A DNA stretch of 64,000 bases, taken from assembly GCF_018636735.1 (NCBI RefSeq), contig NZ_CP045200.1, forward strand, positions 1,798,001 through 1,862,000. The letters run 5' to 3'. The notes beneath the pieces were generated by a model. That model worked only from the letters and a program-made list of their open reading frames with translations. It was not told the origin of the DNA and searched no databases. Source of the stretch: Erythrobacter sp. 3-20A1M. GTDB lineage: Bacteria; Pseudomonadota; Alphaproteobacteria; Sphingomonadales; Sphingomonadaceae. This document shows, piece by piece, positions 1-10,348 of the stretch (its first letter is position 1; each line of letters begins with the position of its first letter). Made by a program: the position numbers and the translations under genes.

Positions 1-423
1 GAGCGTCTGCTCGTGCGCGGTTTCGGCATATTGCGCCACCGACTCCGCATCCAGCGAAGCGGGATCAATGCCAAGGCCAGTGCCGGGATGTACGAGGTTT
101 GCGACTACAAGTCCGACGATCAGCGCCAGTGTCGAGACGGCGAGGAAATAGACCAGAGCTTTGGTCGCGACGCCGCCCACGCGCGACATGTCCTTCATGC
201 CCGCGATCCCGGTCGCGACCGTGATGAAGATGACCGGGGCGATGATCATCTTGACCAGCGCGATGAAGGCATCGCCGAGCGGCTTCAGCTGGGTGCCGAC
301 ATCGGGAAGAAAATGCCCCAGCAAAGCGCCCACCACGATCGCGGCGACGACCTGAAGATAGAGTTGCCGATACCACGGCTTGCGCTGCGAGGTCGGGGCG
401 GTGCCCGGCACTGGGGATCGCAT
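1..423 (-). CDS. dctA: dicarboxylate/amino acid:cation symporter, N-terminal part (cut by window edge)
   Basis: This is the first 141 codons of a secondary transporter of the sodium/proton:dicarboxylate symporter family (SDF, DctA-like), which imports C4-dicarboxylates or acidic amino acids across the inner membrane. The gene runs off the left edge. The protein opens with a short hydrophilic stretch, then hydrophobic segments at about residues 20-40, 50-75 and 85-110, with the family-like pattern [19 protein letters not shown] in the second. The ATG at 423 is preceded by GGGAGA at good spacing. The substrate cannot be decided because the C-terminal substrate-binding hairpins lie outside the window. 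Family assignment is strong; the DctA versus GltP choice is inference. Confidence 0.85.
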   Translation of the reverse strand, partial: MRSPVPGTAPTSQRKPWYRQLYLQVVAAIVVGALLGHFLPDVGTQLKPLGDAFIALVKMIIAPVIFITVATGIAGMKDMSRVGGVATKALVYFLAVSTLALIVGLVVANLVHPGTGLGIDPASLDAESVAQYAETAHEQTL

Positions 424-628
424 CCCGTCTCTCCCATCAAAAACTTGCAGTCTCGTTCCGAGGCTGGCCCCGGATTAGATGCTGACGATGGAATGTCGAA
501 AGGAAATTTCGCCGCTTGTTCTCGGGGAAATCCGCAAGCTTGCCCTCTCGGAGGGGCGATCCCCGCTGGCAGGATGGCTTACGAACTCTCGCGCCGGTCG
601 CGTGTCCAGAAAGCTTGCGAAGAATATC

Positions 629-715
629 TGGTGCGGTCGAGAAGACTCGAACTTCCACGGGCTTTCGCCCACAACGACCTCAACGTTGCGCGTCTACCAG
701 TTCCGCCACGACCGC
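629..715 (-). tRNA. tRNA-Leu (anticodon GAG)
   Basis: An 87-nt class II tRNA on the minus strand. The acceptor stem GCGGTCG pairs with CGACCGC, followed by A73 and an encoded CCA (629-631). The D-arm has the GGTAGAC pattern, the anticodon loop reads TTGAGGT around GAG, there is a long variable arm (TGGGCGAAAGCCCG), and the T-arm contains GTTCGAGTC. The long variable arm and GAG anticodon identify leucine, reading CTC and CTT codons. No terminator is obvious downstream. Confidence 0.95.
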
Positions 716-824
716 ACACAGTCCGCATCGGGGGCGTCGGCCCCCGCCGGTAGGAGCGCGCCCCTAGCAGCGCGGTGGACGGGCCGCAAGCCGGTTTAGC
801 GCGGGCGGCGGGCGAGGGGAGCGC

Positions 825-1676
825 TCAGGACGGGCTCCAGCCGATTTCCGCGAACTTGGCCGATTTCGGCACGTCGCGGATCGCCTCGTTCACGGAGATG
901 CGCTCACCCGGCTTCAGGCTCCGCCGGGTGGGAGGGATCTCCCAGCTGAACACCTTGCGATTGCGCTCGTCGTACAGGACGATCAGCACCGGCGGCACGG
1001 TTCGCGTCTCGCGTCCGACATTGCTGATGGAGCCGGTGACGCCGAAATATTCGCTGCCATCGGGCAGCGTGCCACGGTCCTGTTTGCCGGGCGGGAAATC
1101 GAGCACGAGATCGGGCTGGTCGACACCGAAGGTCGGGCGACTGACCGGCATCCAGTCCGGCACGCCCCAATAGCTGATCGCGGCGATCCCGCACAGCGCA
1201 ACCACGGCGAACGCCGCGGCGGCCATGGTCCAGATCTTCAGCGGATTGCGGCGCGGGCGGAACGGCGGGGCGTAATCGTAAGGCGAGGGTTCGTCCCCGG
1301 AGAAATCTTCGCGACCGAAATCCTTTCGGTCGAAATCATCCTCTCCGAAAGCAGCGTCAGGTGCCGCGCTGCGCACGGGCGAGTCCGGATCGCGAGAGGT
1401 CGCGGGCGCGCCGGAATCCCGATCCTGCGGCACTGCATCCTCTTCCACCGGGCTCGGTGGTGGCGGAGTTTCGGGCGAGGGCACCGGCTCGGGTTGCGGC
1501 GGAGCGACGCTTGGCGCCTCGGAGGCGGCGGGCTCGACCGGTCGCGAAGGTAACGGTTCGCCGTCCTGGAACCAGCTGTGCCGGCATTTGGCGCAGCGCA
1601 CCGTGCGGCCGTCCGTCCCGATGGCGGTATCGGGTACCGCGTAGCGGGTCGAACAGGCGGGGCATGAAATGATCAT
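825..1676 (-). CDS. MJ0042-type zinc-ribbon membrane protein
   Basis: A 283-residue protein of unknown role. It starts with a zinc ribbon made of two Cys-x-x-Cys pairs (CPAC at about residues 5-8 and CAKC at about 26-29), the MJ0042 pattern. A long Pro/Glu/Asp-rich, probably disordered linker follows (about 40-135). A single transmembrane helix lies at about 150-172, and a C-terminal domain follows that resembles the DUF3426 domain often fused to such ribbons. The layout suggests a cytoplasmic zinc ribbon and a periplasmic C-terminal domain. The ATG at 1676 is chosen because it places the first Cys pair right after the start; open frame continues upstream without homology. It is divergent from ftsE, from which it is separated by 141 bp. 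Function is not known. Confidence 0.8.
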   Translation of the reverse strand: MIISCPACSTRYAVPDTAIGTDGRTVRCAKCRHSWFQDGEPLPSRPVEPAASEAPSVAPPQPEPVPSPETPPPPSPVEEDAVPQDRDSGAPATSRDPDSPVRSAAPDAAFGEDDFDRKDFGREDFSGDEPSPYDYAPPFRPRRNPLKIWTMAAAAFAVVALCGIAAISYWGVPDWMPVSRPTFGVDQPDLVLDFPPGKQDRGTLPDGSEYFGVTGSISNVGRETRTVPPVLIVLYDERNRKVFSWEIPPTRRSLKPGERISVNEAIRDVPKSAKFAEIGWSPS

Positions 1677-1817
1677 GGTGAGCCGGTGTGTAGGCCCGGC
1701 TGCGAATCGCTGGCAAGTCGCGGGGGCCGCGCGCGCGTCGCATCGCGCCTTTTTTCCACATGGAAGGGTCGCTATAGCCCCTCGCGCGATGGCGTATCGG
1801 GCAGGGCAATAAAGCGG

Positions 1818-2566
<749 letters not shown>

Positions 2567-2582
<16 letters not shown>

Positions 2583-3517
2583 GGGAAGCGCCCCCGGCCG
2601 GCGATACGCGCAAGGTGACCGGGCTTGCCCGGTTTCGCGGCGCGCGGGCGGCGCAGTTGCTGCCCCGGACACGTCTGGCCGGACCCGTTCCATGGGTCAT
2701 CGCCATCATGGTCGCGCTGACGGTGGTCGCGGCCGCTGCGGCGCTTGCCCTGTCGCATCTGGCGGGCCGCGTCGGCGGCGATCTCGCGGGGGGCGCGACG
2801 GTGCAGATCGTGCAGGCAGATAGGGGCCAGCGCGAACGGCAAGCCGTTGCGGCGCGCGACGCGCTGACGCGAAGCGCGGAGGTCGCCACGGTGCATGTCG
2901 TGCCCGCACAGGAAGTCGAGCGTTTGCTGGCCCCCTGGCTGGGCGAGGACGGCGCGGACAGCGAATCGGTGCCCATCCCGGCCCTGATCGACGTGACACT
3001 GCGCGGGGCCGCCACGCGCGAGCGGCTGCGACGCCTGCGCGTGGAACTGGCCGCCGTCGCTCCCGACGCGCGGATCGACGCCGCATCGCGCTGGCTGGAA
3101 CCGGTCGTCGATACCATCGCATCGCTGCGCTGGTTGGCGATCGCCCTGATCGCATTGCTGGGCGCGACCAGCGCGGCGGCGGTGTTCCTTGCCGCCCGCA
3201 GCGCGCTGGGAGGCAACCGCTCCACCATCGAGGTGGTGCATCTGCTGGGCGGCACCGATACGCAGATCGCCCGGGTGTTCCAGCGCTCGGTACGGCTCGA
3301 CGCCGCCGTCGGAGGCGCCATAGGGTTCCTCGTCGGCCTCATCATCGTCCTGACGCTCGGCAGCCAGTTCGCCGGGCTCGGCAGTGGGCTGGTCGGAGGC
3401 GGCGTCCTGCGCTGGTTCGACTGGCTGCTGCTTGCTCTCGTTCCCCTTGCAATGATCGGGCTGGCGATGCTTACCGCGCGCTGGACCGTCACCGCCGCAT
3501 TGAAGGCTCTTCTGTGA
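2567..3517 (+). CDS. ftsX: cell division permease FtsX
   Basis: Membrane partner of FtsE, 316 residues. There is a cytoplasmic N-terminus, a first transmembrane helix at about residues 35-60, a large periplasmic domain rich in Ala/Arg (about 65-185), and three further helices near 190-215, 245-265 and 285-310, the usual FtsX topology. The GTG at 2567 has a GGAGG Shine-Dalgarno seven bases upstream, which decides it over the GTG at 2579 that would give a four-base overlap. The gene ends in a GTGA overlap with the YdcF-like gene. Sequence conservation of FtsX is low, so topology and the ftsE neighbour carry much of the call. Confidence 0.9.
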
Positions 3518-4046
3518 TCCGTCGTATCCTCGCCGCCATCGCCATGCTGTGGGCGCTCGGCTTCCTCGTGTTCGCCACCACGCTGCCGCGCCCGGCGGGC
3601 GACGAGCGGACAGACGCGGTGATCGTGCCGACGGGGGCGGCGGGCCGGATCGGGCGCGGACTCGAAATCGTCCGCTCCGACCGGGCGCGCCTGATGCTGG
3701 TCACCGGGGTCGATCCGAACGTGAAGCCGAAGGAGTTTGCGACCGGTTCGGCGTGCCGATGGACGTGATGGAATGCTGCGTCACGCTGGGCTTCGATGCG
3801 GTCGATACCCGCAGCAACGCGGCGGAAACGCTCCGCTGGGTGGAGGACAACAAGATCCGCAGCCTGCGCATCGTGACCTCCGACTGGCACATGCGCCGGG
3901 CCGCGGGCGAGTTGCGCTATCGCCTGCCGACCAATGTCGAGATCGTGGAGGATGCGGTCGCGACCGAACCGTCCTTCGCGATCCTGATGATCGAATACAA
4001 CAAATGGCTGGCCAGCACGGTCTCGCACTGGCTGCCGGGCGCATGA
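3514..4046 (+). pseudogene. YdcF-family (DUF218) protein, interrupted by a one-base frameshift
   Basis: Two frames together spell one DUF218/YdcF-like protein of about 177 residues. The first part (GTG at 3514, overlapping the ftsX stop as GTGA) has a membrane helix at about residues 5-22 and the segment TDAVIVPTGAAGRIGRGLEI. The second, in another frame, has TRSNAAETLRWV and SDWHMRRA, the family's conserved Asn and His region. The break is at about 3738-3745. Adding one base near GCGACC would restore a run reading roughly EFADRFGVP. The total length of 533 bp is one short of a multiple of three. The family binds nucleotide-type ligands; its role in envelope biology is not firmly known. The gene is either truly broken or carries a sequencing/assembly error. 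Confidence 0.8.
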
Positions 4047-4729
4047 TCCCCGTCCTTCGCAGCCTGGCCTTCTACCTCGTCTTCTACGGCGGCAGCGTGG
4101 TCTATGTGCTGACCGCCGTGCTCCTGGCCTCGCTTGGCCGTGACAAATTATTCCAGAAGGCGGTTCGCGGCTGGAGCCGGTTCCATCGCCGCTGCGCGCG
4201 CATCTTGCTCGGGATCGAGGTCGTGTCCGAGGGTGCGCCGCTGGTCGAACCGGCGCTCTACGCGATCCGGCACGAAAGCTTCTTCGAAGCGATCGATGCG
4301 CCGATGGTGTTCGACCTTCCCGTGCCCTTCGCCAAGGAGGAGCTGTTCGCCATCCCGGGCTGGGGCAAGGCGGCGTCCGCCTATGGATTGGTGCCGGTCG
4401 CGCGGACCCAGGGGGCCGCGACGCTGCGCCGCATGATCCGCCAGGCGCGCGACCGCGCGGCGGAGGGGCGGCCGCTGATCATCTTTCCCGAAGGCACGCG
4501 GGTTCCCCATGGCCAACGCGGCACGATCCAGTCGGGCTTTGCGGGAATCTACAAGATGATCGGACTGCCGGTGGTGCCGGTCGCGGTGAACAGCGGCCCG
4601 CTCTATCACCGCAAGATCAAGCGTAGCGGCCAGATCACCTATCGCTTCGGCGCGCCGATCGAGCCGGGCCTGTCCCGGGCCGAGATCGAGGCGCGCGTGC
4701 AGGAGGCGATCAACGCGCTCAACGGGTGA
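4043..4729 (+). CDS. plsC: 1-acyl-sn-glycerol-3-phosphate acyltransferase (PlsC family)
   Basis: A 228-residue lysophosphatidate acyltransferase that puts the second acyl chain on phosphatidic acid at the inner membrane. It has an N-terminal membrane helix (about residues 4-30), the catalytic block HESFFE at about 77-82 (the HX4D/E motif, here with Glu), and the glycerol-phosphate binding motif FPEGTR at about 152-157. The ATG at 4043 overlaps the upstream TGA (ATGA), which links it to the ftsE-ftsX-YdcF transcript. Sphingomonads usually carry several PlsC paralogues, so the exact substrate is open. Confidence 0.88.
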   Translation: MIPVLRSLAFYLVFYGGSVVYVLTAVLLASLGRDKLFQKAVRGWSRFHRRCARILLGIEVVSEGAPLVEPALYAIRHESFFEAIDAPMVFDLPVPFAKEELFAIPGWGKAASAYGLVPVARTQGAATLRRMIRQARDRAAEGRPLIIFPEGTRVPHGQRGTIQSGFAGIYKMIGLPVVPVAVNSGPLYHRKIKRSGQITYRFGAPIEPGLSRAEIEARVQEAINALNG

Positions 4730-4787
4730 GAAAACGCGTGCCCATGCCGATGGACGCTGCGCCCGTTTGCACCTAAGGCTCGCGACC

Positions 4788-5519
4788 ATGAGCGAAACGG
4801 TCTCCTTCGGCTACGAGGACGTGGCCCCGGACGAGAAGACGCGGCGCGTGGGCGCAGTCTTCTCCAATGTTGCGGCCAGCTACGACATCATGAACGATGC
4901 GATGTCGGGCGGCATGCACCGATTGTGGAAGGATCGCTTCGTGCGCCGGGTGAAACCGCAGCCGGGCGAGGCGGTGCTCGACATGGCGGGCGGTACCGGC
5001 GACATCGCATTCCGCATGGCGGCGCGCGGGGCCGAGGTGACGGTCGCCGACATCAACCAGGACATGCTCGACGTCGGTATCGAGCGCGCGATGGAGCGTG
5101 GGATCACCGGGCTTTCCTGGTCGTGCCAGAACGCCGAGGAACTGAGCTATCCGGGCGGTGTGTTCGACGCCTACACCATCGCCTTCGGCATCCGGAACGT
5201 CACCGACATCCCCCGGGCGCTGCGCGAGGCGCGGCGCGTGCTGAAGTTCGGCGGGCGGTTTTTCTGCCTTGAATTCAGTACGGTAGAGTGGCCCGGCTTC
5301 AAAGACGTGTACGACGCATACTCCGAACATCTGGTGCCGAAGTTGGGAGAAATGATCGCGAAGGACGAAGCAAGCTATCGCTATCTCGTCGAATCGATCC
5401 GCCGTTTCCCACCCATGCCCCAATTCGAGGGGATGATCCGCGAGGCCGGCTTCGCCCAGACGAAGGTGGAGCCGATCATGGGTGGCTTGGTCGCGATCCA
5501 TTCGGGCTGGAAGATTTGA
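4788..5519 (+). CDS. ubiE: bifunctional demethylmenaquinone/2-methoxy-6-polyprenylphenol methyltransferase UbiE
   Basis: SAM-dependent C-methyltransferase of ubiquinone (and menaquinone) synthesis, 243 residues. The N-terminus carries the UbiE-type pattern VFSNVAASYDIMNDAMSGG at about residues 23-41. SAM motif I is VLDMAGGTGDI at about 64-74, and the C-terminal LVAIHSGWK ending is also typical. The ATG at 4788 is used; an in-frame codon seven residues earlier lacks support. It lies 110 bp before ubiB, the usual order in alphaproteobacteria, and both proteins act in the same pathway. Confidence 0.95.
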   Translation: MSETVSFGYEDVAPDEKTRRVGAVFSNVAASYDIMNDAMSGGMHRLWKDRFVRRVKPQPGEAVLDMAGGTGDIAFRMAARGAEVTVADINQDMLDVGIERAMERGITGLSWSCQNAEELSYPGGVFDAYTIAFGIRNVTDIPRALREARRVLKFGGRFFCLEFSTVEWPGFKDVYDAYSEHLVPKLGEMIAKDEASYRYLVESIRRFPPMPQFEGMIREAGFAQTKVEPIMGGLVAIHSGWKI

Positions 5520-5629
5520 ACAATGAACGGGAGCGGCAGCGACCCAAAGCGCGACTGCGCGCCGCCCGGTAGGGCGAGAGCCAAGCGAACGGATGTGAGC
5601 GCCCGGCGCTTGAGGGGCCTTCAAAAACC

Positions 5630-7195
5630 ATGACCCGCCCCGCGACACATATCTGGCGGCTCCTGAAATGGGGCCGCACGCTGGCGCGGTATGGCGCGCT
5701 GCGCGGGATCGAGCGCGATCCGCATACGCCCGCGCCGGTCCAGCGGCTGGTCCGGCTCGCCCGCTTCGGCACGCGCCAGCCTGCGGTGCCCGACTATGCC
5801 GGGGCCTTCCGCGCCATCGGCCCGGCGGCGATCAAGCTGGGACAGACGCTGGCGACGCGGCCCGATCTCGTAGGCGAGGACGCGGCACACAATCTGCTGG
5901 CGCTGCAGGACGATCTGCCGCCGGTGCCCTTTTCGCAGATCGAGCCCGACATCGCGGCGACCTTCGCCCAGCCGCTCGACACGCTGTTCGCGCGGATCGA
6001 TCCCGACCCGGTCGGCGCCGCCTCGATCGCGCAGGTTCACCGCGCAGTGACGACCGATGGCCGGGAAGTCGCGATCAAGGTGCTGCGGCCCCATATCCGC
6101 GAGCATTTCAAGCGCGATCTCGCGACCTACGAATGGGCCGCCGCGCATGTCGAGGCAATGGGCGGCGAGGCGTCGCGGCTGCGCCCGCGGCTGGTGATCG
6201 CCAATTTCAAGCGCTGGACCCAACGCGAGCTCGATCTCAGGCGCGAAGCCGCCTCCGCCAGCGAACTGGCCGAGGCGATGAAGGGGTTCGAGGGGTATCG
6301 CATCCCCGCGATCGACTGGGACCGCACCAATGGCCGGGTGATGACGATCGACTGGATCGACGGCATCAAGATCAGCCGCCGCGACGACCTGATCGCCGCC
6401 GGGCACGATCTGCCCGCGCTGGCCGAGCGGCTGGTGATCGCGTTCCTGACGCAGGCGATCAGCGCGGGTTTCTTCCACGCCGACATGCATCAGGGCAACC
6501 TGTTCGTCGAACCCGACGGCACCATCGTGGCGATCGATTTCGGTATCATGGGCCGGATCGACCGGCGTGCGCGGCAATGGCTGGCGGAAATCCTCTACGG
6601 CCTGACGACGGGCGATTATCGCCGCGTGGCGGAAATCCATTTCGAGGCGCAATACGTGCCGAGCTATCACTCGGTGGACGAATTCGCGACCGCGCTGCGC
6701 GCCGTGGGCGAGCCGATGCGGGGCAAGCCGGTGAAGGATTTGTCAGTCGGCCAGATGCTCGACGGCCTGTTCGCGATCACGCGCGATTTCGACATGCAGA
6801 CCCAGCCGCATCTGCTGCTGCTGCAGAAGACCATGGTGATGGTCGAAGGGATCGCGACCCAGCTCGATCCCGAGATCAACATGTGGGACGTGTCCGCCCC
6901 CTTCGTACGCGGCTGGATCCGCGACGAGCTGGGGCCCGAGGCGGCGCTGGCCGACCGGTTGCGTGAGGATGCGAAGACGCTGCTGCGCCTGCCCGATCTG
7001 GTGCGCCGGATCGATGCCGCCTTCCCGGCGAAGGGGGCCGCGCCCGAGCCGCCGCCGCTGGCCGATGTCGAACTGATCTGGGAACGCCGCCGCCGCAAGG
7101 GCGGTCTGCTCGCCCGCTGGCCCGGCTATCTGCTCGCCGCGCTGGTCGGCGGCGGGGCCGCGATCGGCGCGATGGCGCTGGGCTGGGTAGGCTAG
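5630..7195 (+). CDS. ubiB: ubiquinone biosynthesis protein UbiB (ABC1/ADCK atypical kinase)
   Basis: A 521-residue atypical kinase-like ATPase needed for coenzyme Q synthesis, membrane-anchored at its C-terminus. Seen: the KxGQ-type motif IKLGQTLATRPD at about residues 64-75, the Ala-rich nucleotide loop ASIAQVH at about 128-134, the ATP-binding Lys in VAIKVL, the catalytic loop DMHQGN at about 284-289, the metal site IDFGI at about 303-307, and a Gly/Ala-rich membrane helix at about 497-518. The stop overlaps the convergent DUF4345 gene by four bases. The gene follows ubiE in the same direction. Confidence 0.95.
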   Translation: MTRPATHIWRLLKWGRTLARYGALRGIERDPHTPAPVQRLVRLARFGTRQPAVPDYAGAFRAIGPAAIKLGQTLATRPDLVGEDAAHNLLALQDDLPPVPFSQIEPDIAATFAQPLDTLFARIDPDPVGAASIAQVHRAVTTDGREVAIKVLRPHIREHFKRDLATYEWAAAHVEAMGGEASRLRPRLVIANFKRWTQRELDLRREAASASELAEAMKGFEGYRIPAIDWDRTNGRVMTIDWIDGIKISRRDDLIAAGHDLPALAERLVIAFLTQAISAGFFHADMHQGNLFVEPDGTIVAIDFGIMGRIDRRARQWLAEILYGLTTGDYRRVAEIHFEAQYVPSYHSVDEFATALRAVGEPMRGKPVKDLSVGQMLDGLFAITRDFDMQTQPHLLLLQKTMVMVEGIATQLDPEINMWDVSAPFVRGWIRDELGPEAALADRLREDAKTLLRLPDLVRRIDAAFPAKGAAPEPPPLADVELIWERRRRKGGLLARWPGYLLAALVGGGAAIGAMALGWVG

Positions 7196-7608
7196 AGCGG
7201 CTCGACCGGCTCGACTGCTTCCGGCTTTACCGGTTTGCGCGCGAGCCACGCTGCACCGAACGCACCCAGCGCGACCATCAGCGCCTCCACCGTCAGCGGT
7301 AACAACACGTCGTGGGTCGCGCCGTCCGCCAGGATGCCGACCAGCCGCCCGAAGAACGCGATCCCGAACAGCGCCATGGGCACTGCGAGCGCGAGCGCCC
7401 GCTGACGGATCGCGGCGTAGAGGAATCCCCCGCCCGCCAGCACGAAGAACGCGGTCATGTCGGCCCGCAATGTCGAACGTCCGAGCGAACCCGCCGCCGC
7501 CAGCCCCAGCGATGCGCCCTGCTGTTCGGGTGCGAACAGGAAGGCAAGGCCGAGATAGGTGAAGAACAGGCCTGCCAAACCCAGCAGGATGCGAAGAAGA
7601 TTGCGCAT
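7192..7608 (-). CDS. DUF4345-type small membrane protein
   Basis: A 138-residue protein with four predicted membrane helices (about residues 4-26, 48-66, 71-93 and 100-121) and a charged proline/glutamate tail. The pattern with LGLAFLFAP near the N-terminus and a helix-rich core fits the DUF4345 family, whose function is unknown. It is convergent with ubiB, overlapping its stop codon by four bases, and divergent from coaBC. No regulatory signal is evident. Confidence 0.7.
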   Translation of the reverse strand: MRNLLRILLGLAGLFFTYLGLAFLFAPEQQGASLGLAAAGSLGRSTLRADMTAFFVLAGGGFLYAAIRQRALALAVPMALFGIAFFGRLVGILADGATHDVLLPLTVEALMVALGAFGAAWLARKPVKPEAVEPVEPL

Positions 7609-7697
7609 GGGCGAAACGATGCCTCCTGGCGTGAAGCACTAGCCTATCGCGCGCCCGCTCGCTAGGCGGGGCACGAGGCAAGAGGCGAGGCAGGCGC

Positions 7698-8948
7698 GTG
7701 GCAACCCATTCCCCCGACGGACCGCATATCCTGCTGATCGTGGGCGGCGGCATCGCGGCCTACAAGGCGTGCGAGCTGGTGCGCCTGATCCGCAAGCGGG
7801 GCGGCACGGTCACCTGCGTGCTGACCGAGGGGGGCAGCCATTTCGTCACCCCGATGACGCTCGCCGCGCTGAGCGAGAACGCCGTCCACACGACGCTGTG
7901 GGACCTCAAGAACGAAGTCGAAATGGGCCATATCCAGCTCAGCCGCGAGGCCGATCTGGTGGTCGTCTGTCCCGCCACCGCCGATCTGCTGGCGAAGATG
8001 ACGGCGGGCATCGCGGACGATCTCGCCACCACGCTGCTGCTCGCGACGGATACGCGCGTGCTGGCCGCCCCGGCGATGAACGTGCGCATGTGGGGCCACG
8101 CCGCGACGCAGGCGAATGTCGCCACGCTGCGCCAGCGCGGCGTCACCGTGCTCGATCCCGACGAGGGGGCGATGGCCTGTGGGGAATTCGGGCCGGGGCG
8201 CCTGCCCGAACCCGACGCGATCTGGTCCGCGATCGAGAGCGCGCTGGGCGGGGCCGATCCACTGGCGGGACAGCCGGACTTTTCCGATGATCGGCACCGC
8301 CCGCTTTACGGTCGCCACGTCCTCGTCACCGCCGGTCCCACGCACGAGCCGATCGATCCGGTGCGCTATATCGCCAACCGGTCCAGCGGGCGGCAGGGCT
8401 TCGCGATCGCTGCCGCCGCCGCCGCCGCCGGTGCGCGGGTGACGCTGGTCGCCGGGCCGGTCGCGCTCGATACGCCGCCCGGCGTCGATAGGGTCGATGT
8501 CGAAAGCGCGCGCGAGATGGCGGCGGCGGTGGAGGATGCGCTCCCCGCCGATGTCGCCGTGATGGTGGCCGCGGTGGCGGACTGGCGCGCGGCGGACAGC
8601 CATCCGCGCAAGCTCAAGAAACAGGGCGGGGCGCCGCCCCCGCTCGAACTGGCGGAAAACCCGGATATTCTTGCCGGCCTCGCCAAGTCCTCGCAGCGGC
8701 CCGGCCTGCTGATAGGCTTCGCTGCGGAAACCGACGACGTGCTCGCCAATGCCATCGCCAAGCGGGAGCGGAAGGGGGCCGACTGGATCGTCGCCAACGA
8801 CGTTTCCGGCGATGTCATGGGCGGCGAAGAGAACGCGGTCCACATCGTGTCGGAACATGGGGTGGAGGAGCTGCCGCGCGCGGCGAAGGGCGATATCGCC
8901 CGCGCGCTTGTCCAGCGGATCGCGGCCGCGCTGGAGGAAAGCGAATGA
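7698..8948 (+). CDS. coaBC: bifunctional phosphopantothenoylcysteine decarboxylase / phosphopantothenate-cysteine ligase
   Basis: Catalyses two successive steps of coenzyme A synthesis: joining cysteine to 4'-phosphopantothenate, then FMN-dependent decarboxylation. 416 residues. The CoaC half (about residues 1-190) shows the FMN-binding [16 protein letters not shown] and the substrate clamp [13 protein letters not shown]. The CoaB half (about 200-410) shows [26 protein letters not shown] and [11 protein letters not shown] start at 7698 is used. The stop overlaps the dut start (ATGA), an arrangement common in proteobacteria. Confidence 0.95.
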   Translation: MATHSPDGPHILLIVGGGIAAYKACELVRLIRKRGGTVTCVLTEGGSHFVTPMTLAALSENAVHTTLWDLKNEVEMGHIQLSREADLVVVCPATADLLAKMTAGIADDLATTLLLATDTRVLAAPAMNVRMWGHAATQANVATLRQRGVTVLDPDEGAMACGEFGPGRLPEPDAIWSAIESALGGADPLAGQPDFSDDRHRPLYGRHVLVTAGPTHEPIDPVRYIANRSSGRQGFAIAAAAAAAGARVTLVAGPVALDTPPGVDRVDVESAREMAAAVEDALPADVAVMVAAVADWRAADSHPRKLKKQGGAPPPLELAENPDILAGLAKSSQRPGLLIGFAAETDDVLANAIAKRERKGADWIVANDVSGDVMGGEENAVHIVSEHGVEELPRAAKGDIARALVQRIAAALEESE

Positions 8949-9403
8949 GCGAGGTCCCGGTGAAGCTGAAGCGGCTGCCGCACGGAGAAGGTCTGCCGCT
9001 GCCCGCCTATGCGACCGACGGTGCGGCCGGCATGGACGTGGTCAGCGCGGAGGACGTGATCATTCCGCCCGGCGCGCGCCACGCGGTCGCGACCGGCTTC
9101 GCCATCGCCATTCCGCCTGGGTACGAGGTGCAGGTGCGCCCGCGCTCCGGCCTGGCGCTGCGCCACGGGATCACCGTGCCGAACGCGCCCGGCACGATCG
9201 ACAGCGACTATCGCGGCGAGGTGAAGGCGATCCTGATCAACCACGGGACCGAATCGTTCGCCATCGAACGCGGCGACCGGGTGGCGCAGCTGGTGCTCGC
9301 CCCCGTGACGCGGGCGGTATGGCAGGAAGCCGACGATCTGGATGCGACCGCTCGCGGCAGCGACGGGTTCGGCTCCACCGGGGGCCACGCCTCGCTGTCC
9401 TGA
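8945..9403 (+). CDS. dut: deoxyuridine 5'-triphosphate nucleotidohydrolase (dUTPase)
   Basis: Trimeric dUTPase, hydrolysing dUTP to dUMP and pyrophosphate. 152 residues, the usual length. All five family motifs are visible in order: AGMD (about 29-32), RPRSGLA (about 65-71), [10 protein letters not shown] (about 83-92), RVAQLV (about 113-118) and the flexible C-terminal [10 protein letters not shown]. The ATG at 8945 overlaps the coaBC stop (ATGA), suggesting translational coupling. Confidence 0.97.
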   Translation: MSEVPVKLKRLPHGEGLPLPAYATDGAAGMDVVSAEDVIIPPGARHAVATGFAIAIPPGYEVQVRPRSGLALRHGITVPNAPGTIDSDYRGEVKAILINHGTESFAIERGDRVAQLVLAPVTRAVWQEADDLDATARGSDGFGSTGGHASLS

Positions 9404-9410
9404 GCGCGCG

Positions 9411-9455
9411 AAAGAAAACGGCCCGCCACCCGGTGGGGATGGCGGGCCGCCTTTG
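9411..9455 (-). terminator. Rho-independent terminator after ctrA
   Basis: A GGCCCGCCA / TGGCGGGCC stem (9420-9428 with 9440-9448) has a GC-rich 11-nt loop. Read on the minus strand it is followed by TTTTCTTT, so it best serves ctrA. Read on the plus strand it lies just after dut but has only a short, interrupted T-run. Confidence 0.8.
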
Positions 9456-9488
9456 GCCCAACAGGAGAGACGGGCACTTAAGAGGTGA

Positions 9489-10184
9489 TCAGGCCGCTTC
9501 GGCCTCTTCCATCGGGTCGCGCAGCACGTAGCCGCGGCCCCAGACGGTCTCGATGTAGTTCTCGCCACCGCATGCATGGCTGAGCTTCTTGCGCAGCTTG
9601 CAGATGAAGACGTCGATGATCTTGAGCTCGGGTTCGTCCATCCCGCCATAAAGGTGGTTGAGGAACATTTCCTTGGTCAGCGTGGTGCCCTTGCGCAAGC
9701 TGAGCAGCTCCAGCATCGCGTATTCCTTGCCGGTCAGGTGAACCCGCGCGCCATCGACCTCGACGGTCTTGGCATCGAGGTTGACCGCCAGCTTGCCGGT
9801 GCGGATGACCGACTGGCTGTGGCCCTTGCTGCGGCGGACCACGGCGTGGATGCGGGCGACCAGCTCGTCACGGTGGAACGGCTTGGTTACGTAATCGTCG
9901 GCACCGAAGCCGAAGCTGCGGACCTTGCTGTCCATTTCGGCGATGCCGGACAGGATCAGCACCGGCGTCTGCACCTTGGCGACGCGCAGCTTCTTCAGCA
10001 CATCGTAACCGTGCATGTCGGGCAGGTTCAGGTCGAGCAGGATGATGTCGTAATCGTACAGCTTGCCCAGATCGAGGCCTTCCTCGCCCAGATCGGTCGA
10101 ATAGACGTTGAATCCCTCGGTCGTCAGCATGAGCTCGATCGCCTTGGCGGTCGTCGGCTCGTCCTCGATCAGCAATACGCGCAT
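9489..10184 (-). CDS. ctrA: cell-cycle response regulator CtrA
   Basis: OmpR-family response regulator, the master cell-cycle and motility regulator of alphaproteobacteria. 231 residues. The receiver domain (1-120) has the acidic pocket Glu7/Asp8, phospho-acceptor Asp51 in ILLDLNLPD and Lys101 in DYVTKPF. The winged-helix domain (about 125-225) contains [12 protein letters not shown] and the recognition region [13 protein letters not shown], near-identical to CtrA of other alphas. The protein ends in Ala-Ala, which in Caulobacter CtrA is part of the ClpXP degradation signal. The upstream region holds a cluster of TTAA boxes that could be autoregulatory. Confidence 0.95.
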   Translation of the reverse strand: MRVLLIEDEPTTAKAIELMLTTEGFNVYSTDLGEEGLDLGKLYDYDIILLDLNLPDMHGYDVLKKLRVAKVQTPVLILSGIAEMDSKVRSFGFGADDYVTKPFHRDELVARIHAVVRRSKGHSQSVIRTGKLAVNLDAKTVEVDGARVHLTGKEYAMLELLSLRKGTTLTKEMFLNHLYGGMDEPELKIIDVFICKLRKKLSHACGGENYIETVWGRGYVLRDPMEEAEAA

Positions 10185-10250
10185 GGGCGCTCCCCTTCGT
10201 TAGCCCCTGATATGCTCGGGTAACCGTATCGCAGCTACGGTTGCTATCTA

Positions 10251-10304
10251 TTAACCACCCCGTTTCTCACCGAAAAAGGTTAACAAGCGGTTTAACACGT
10301 TAAG
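10251..10304 (-). promoter_or_regulatory. cluster of TTAA boxes upstream of ctrA, candidate CtrA-type sites
   Basis: Four TTAA boxes occur within 54 bp: TTAAC at 10251, 10280 and 10292, and TTAAG at 10300. CtrA of Caulobacter binds TTAA-N7-TTAA(C). Here two boxes are separated by eight bases rather than seven, so the match is imperfect. The position, 65-120 bp upstream of the ctrA start, fits an autoregulatory promoter. Inference from position and partial motif only. Confidence 0.35.
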
Positions 10305-10348
10305 GCTTTTTCATGAGTCTTTAATGCCACACGGCGCAGGCGGGGCGA

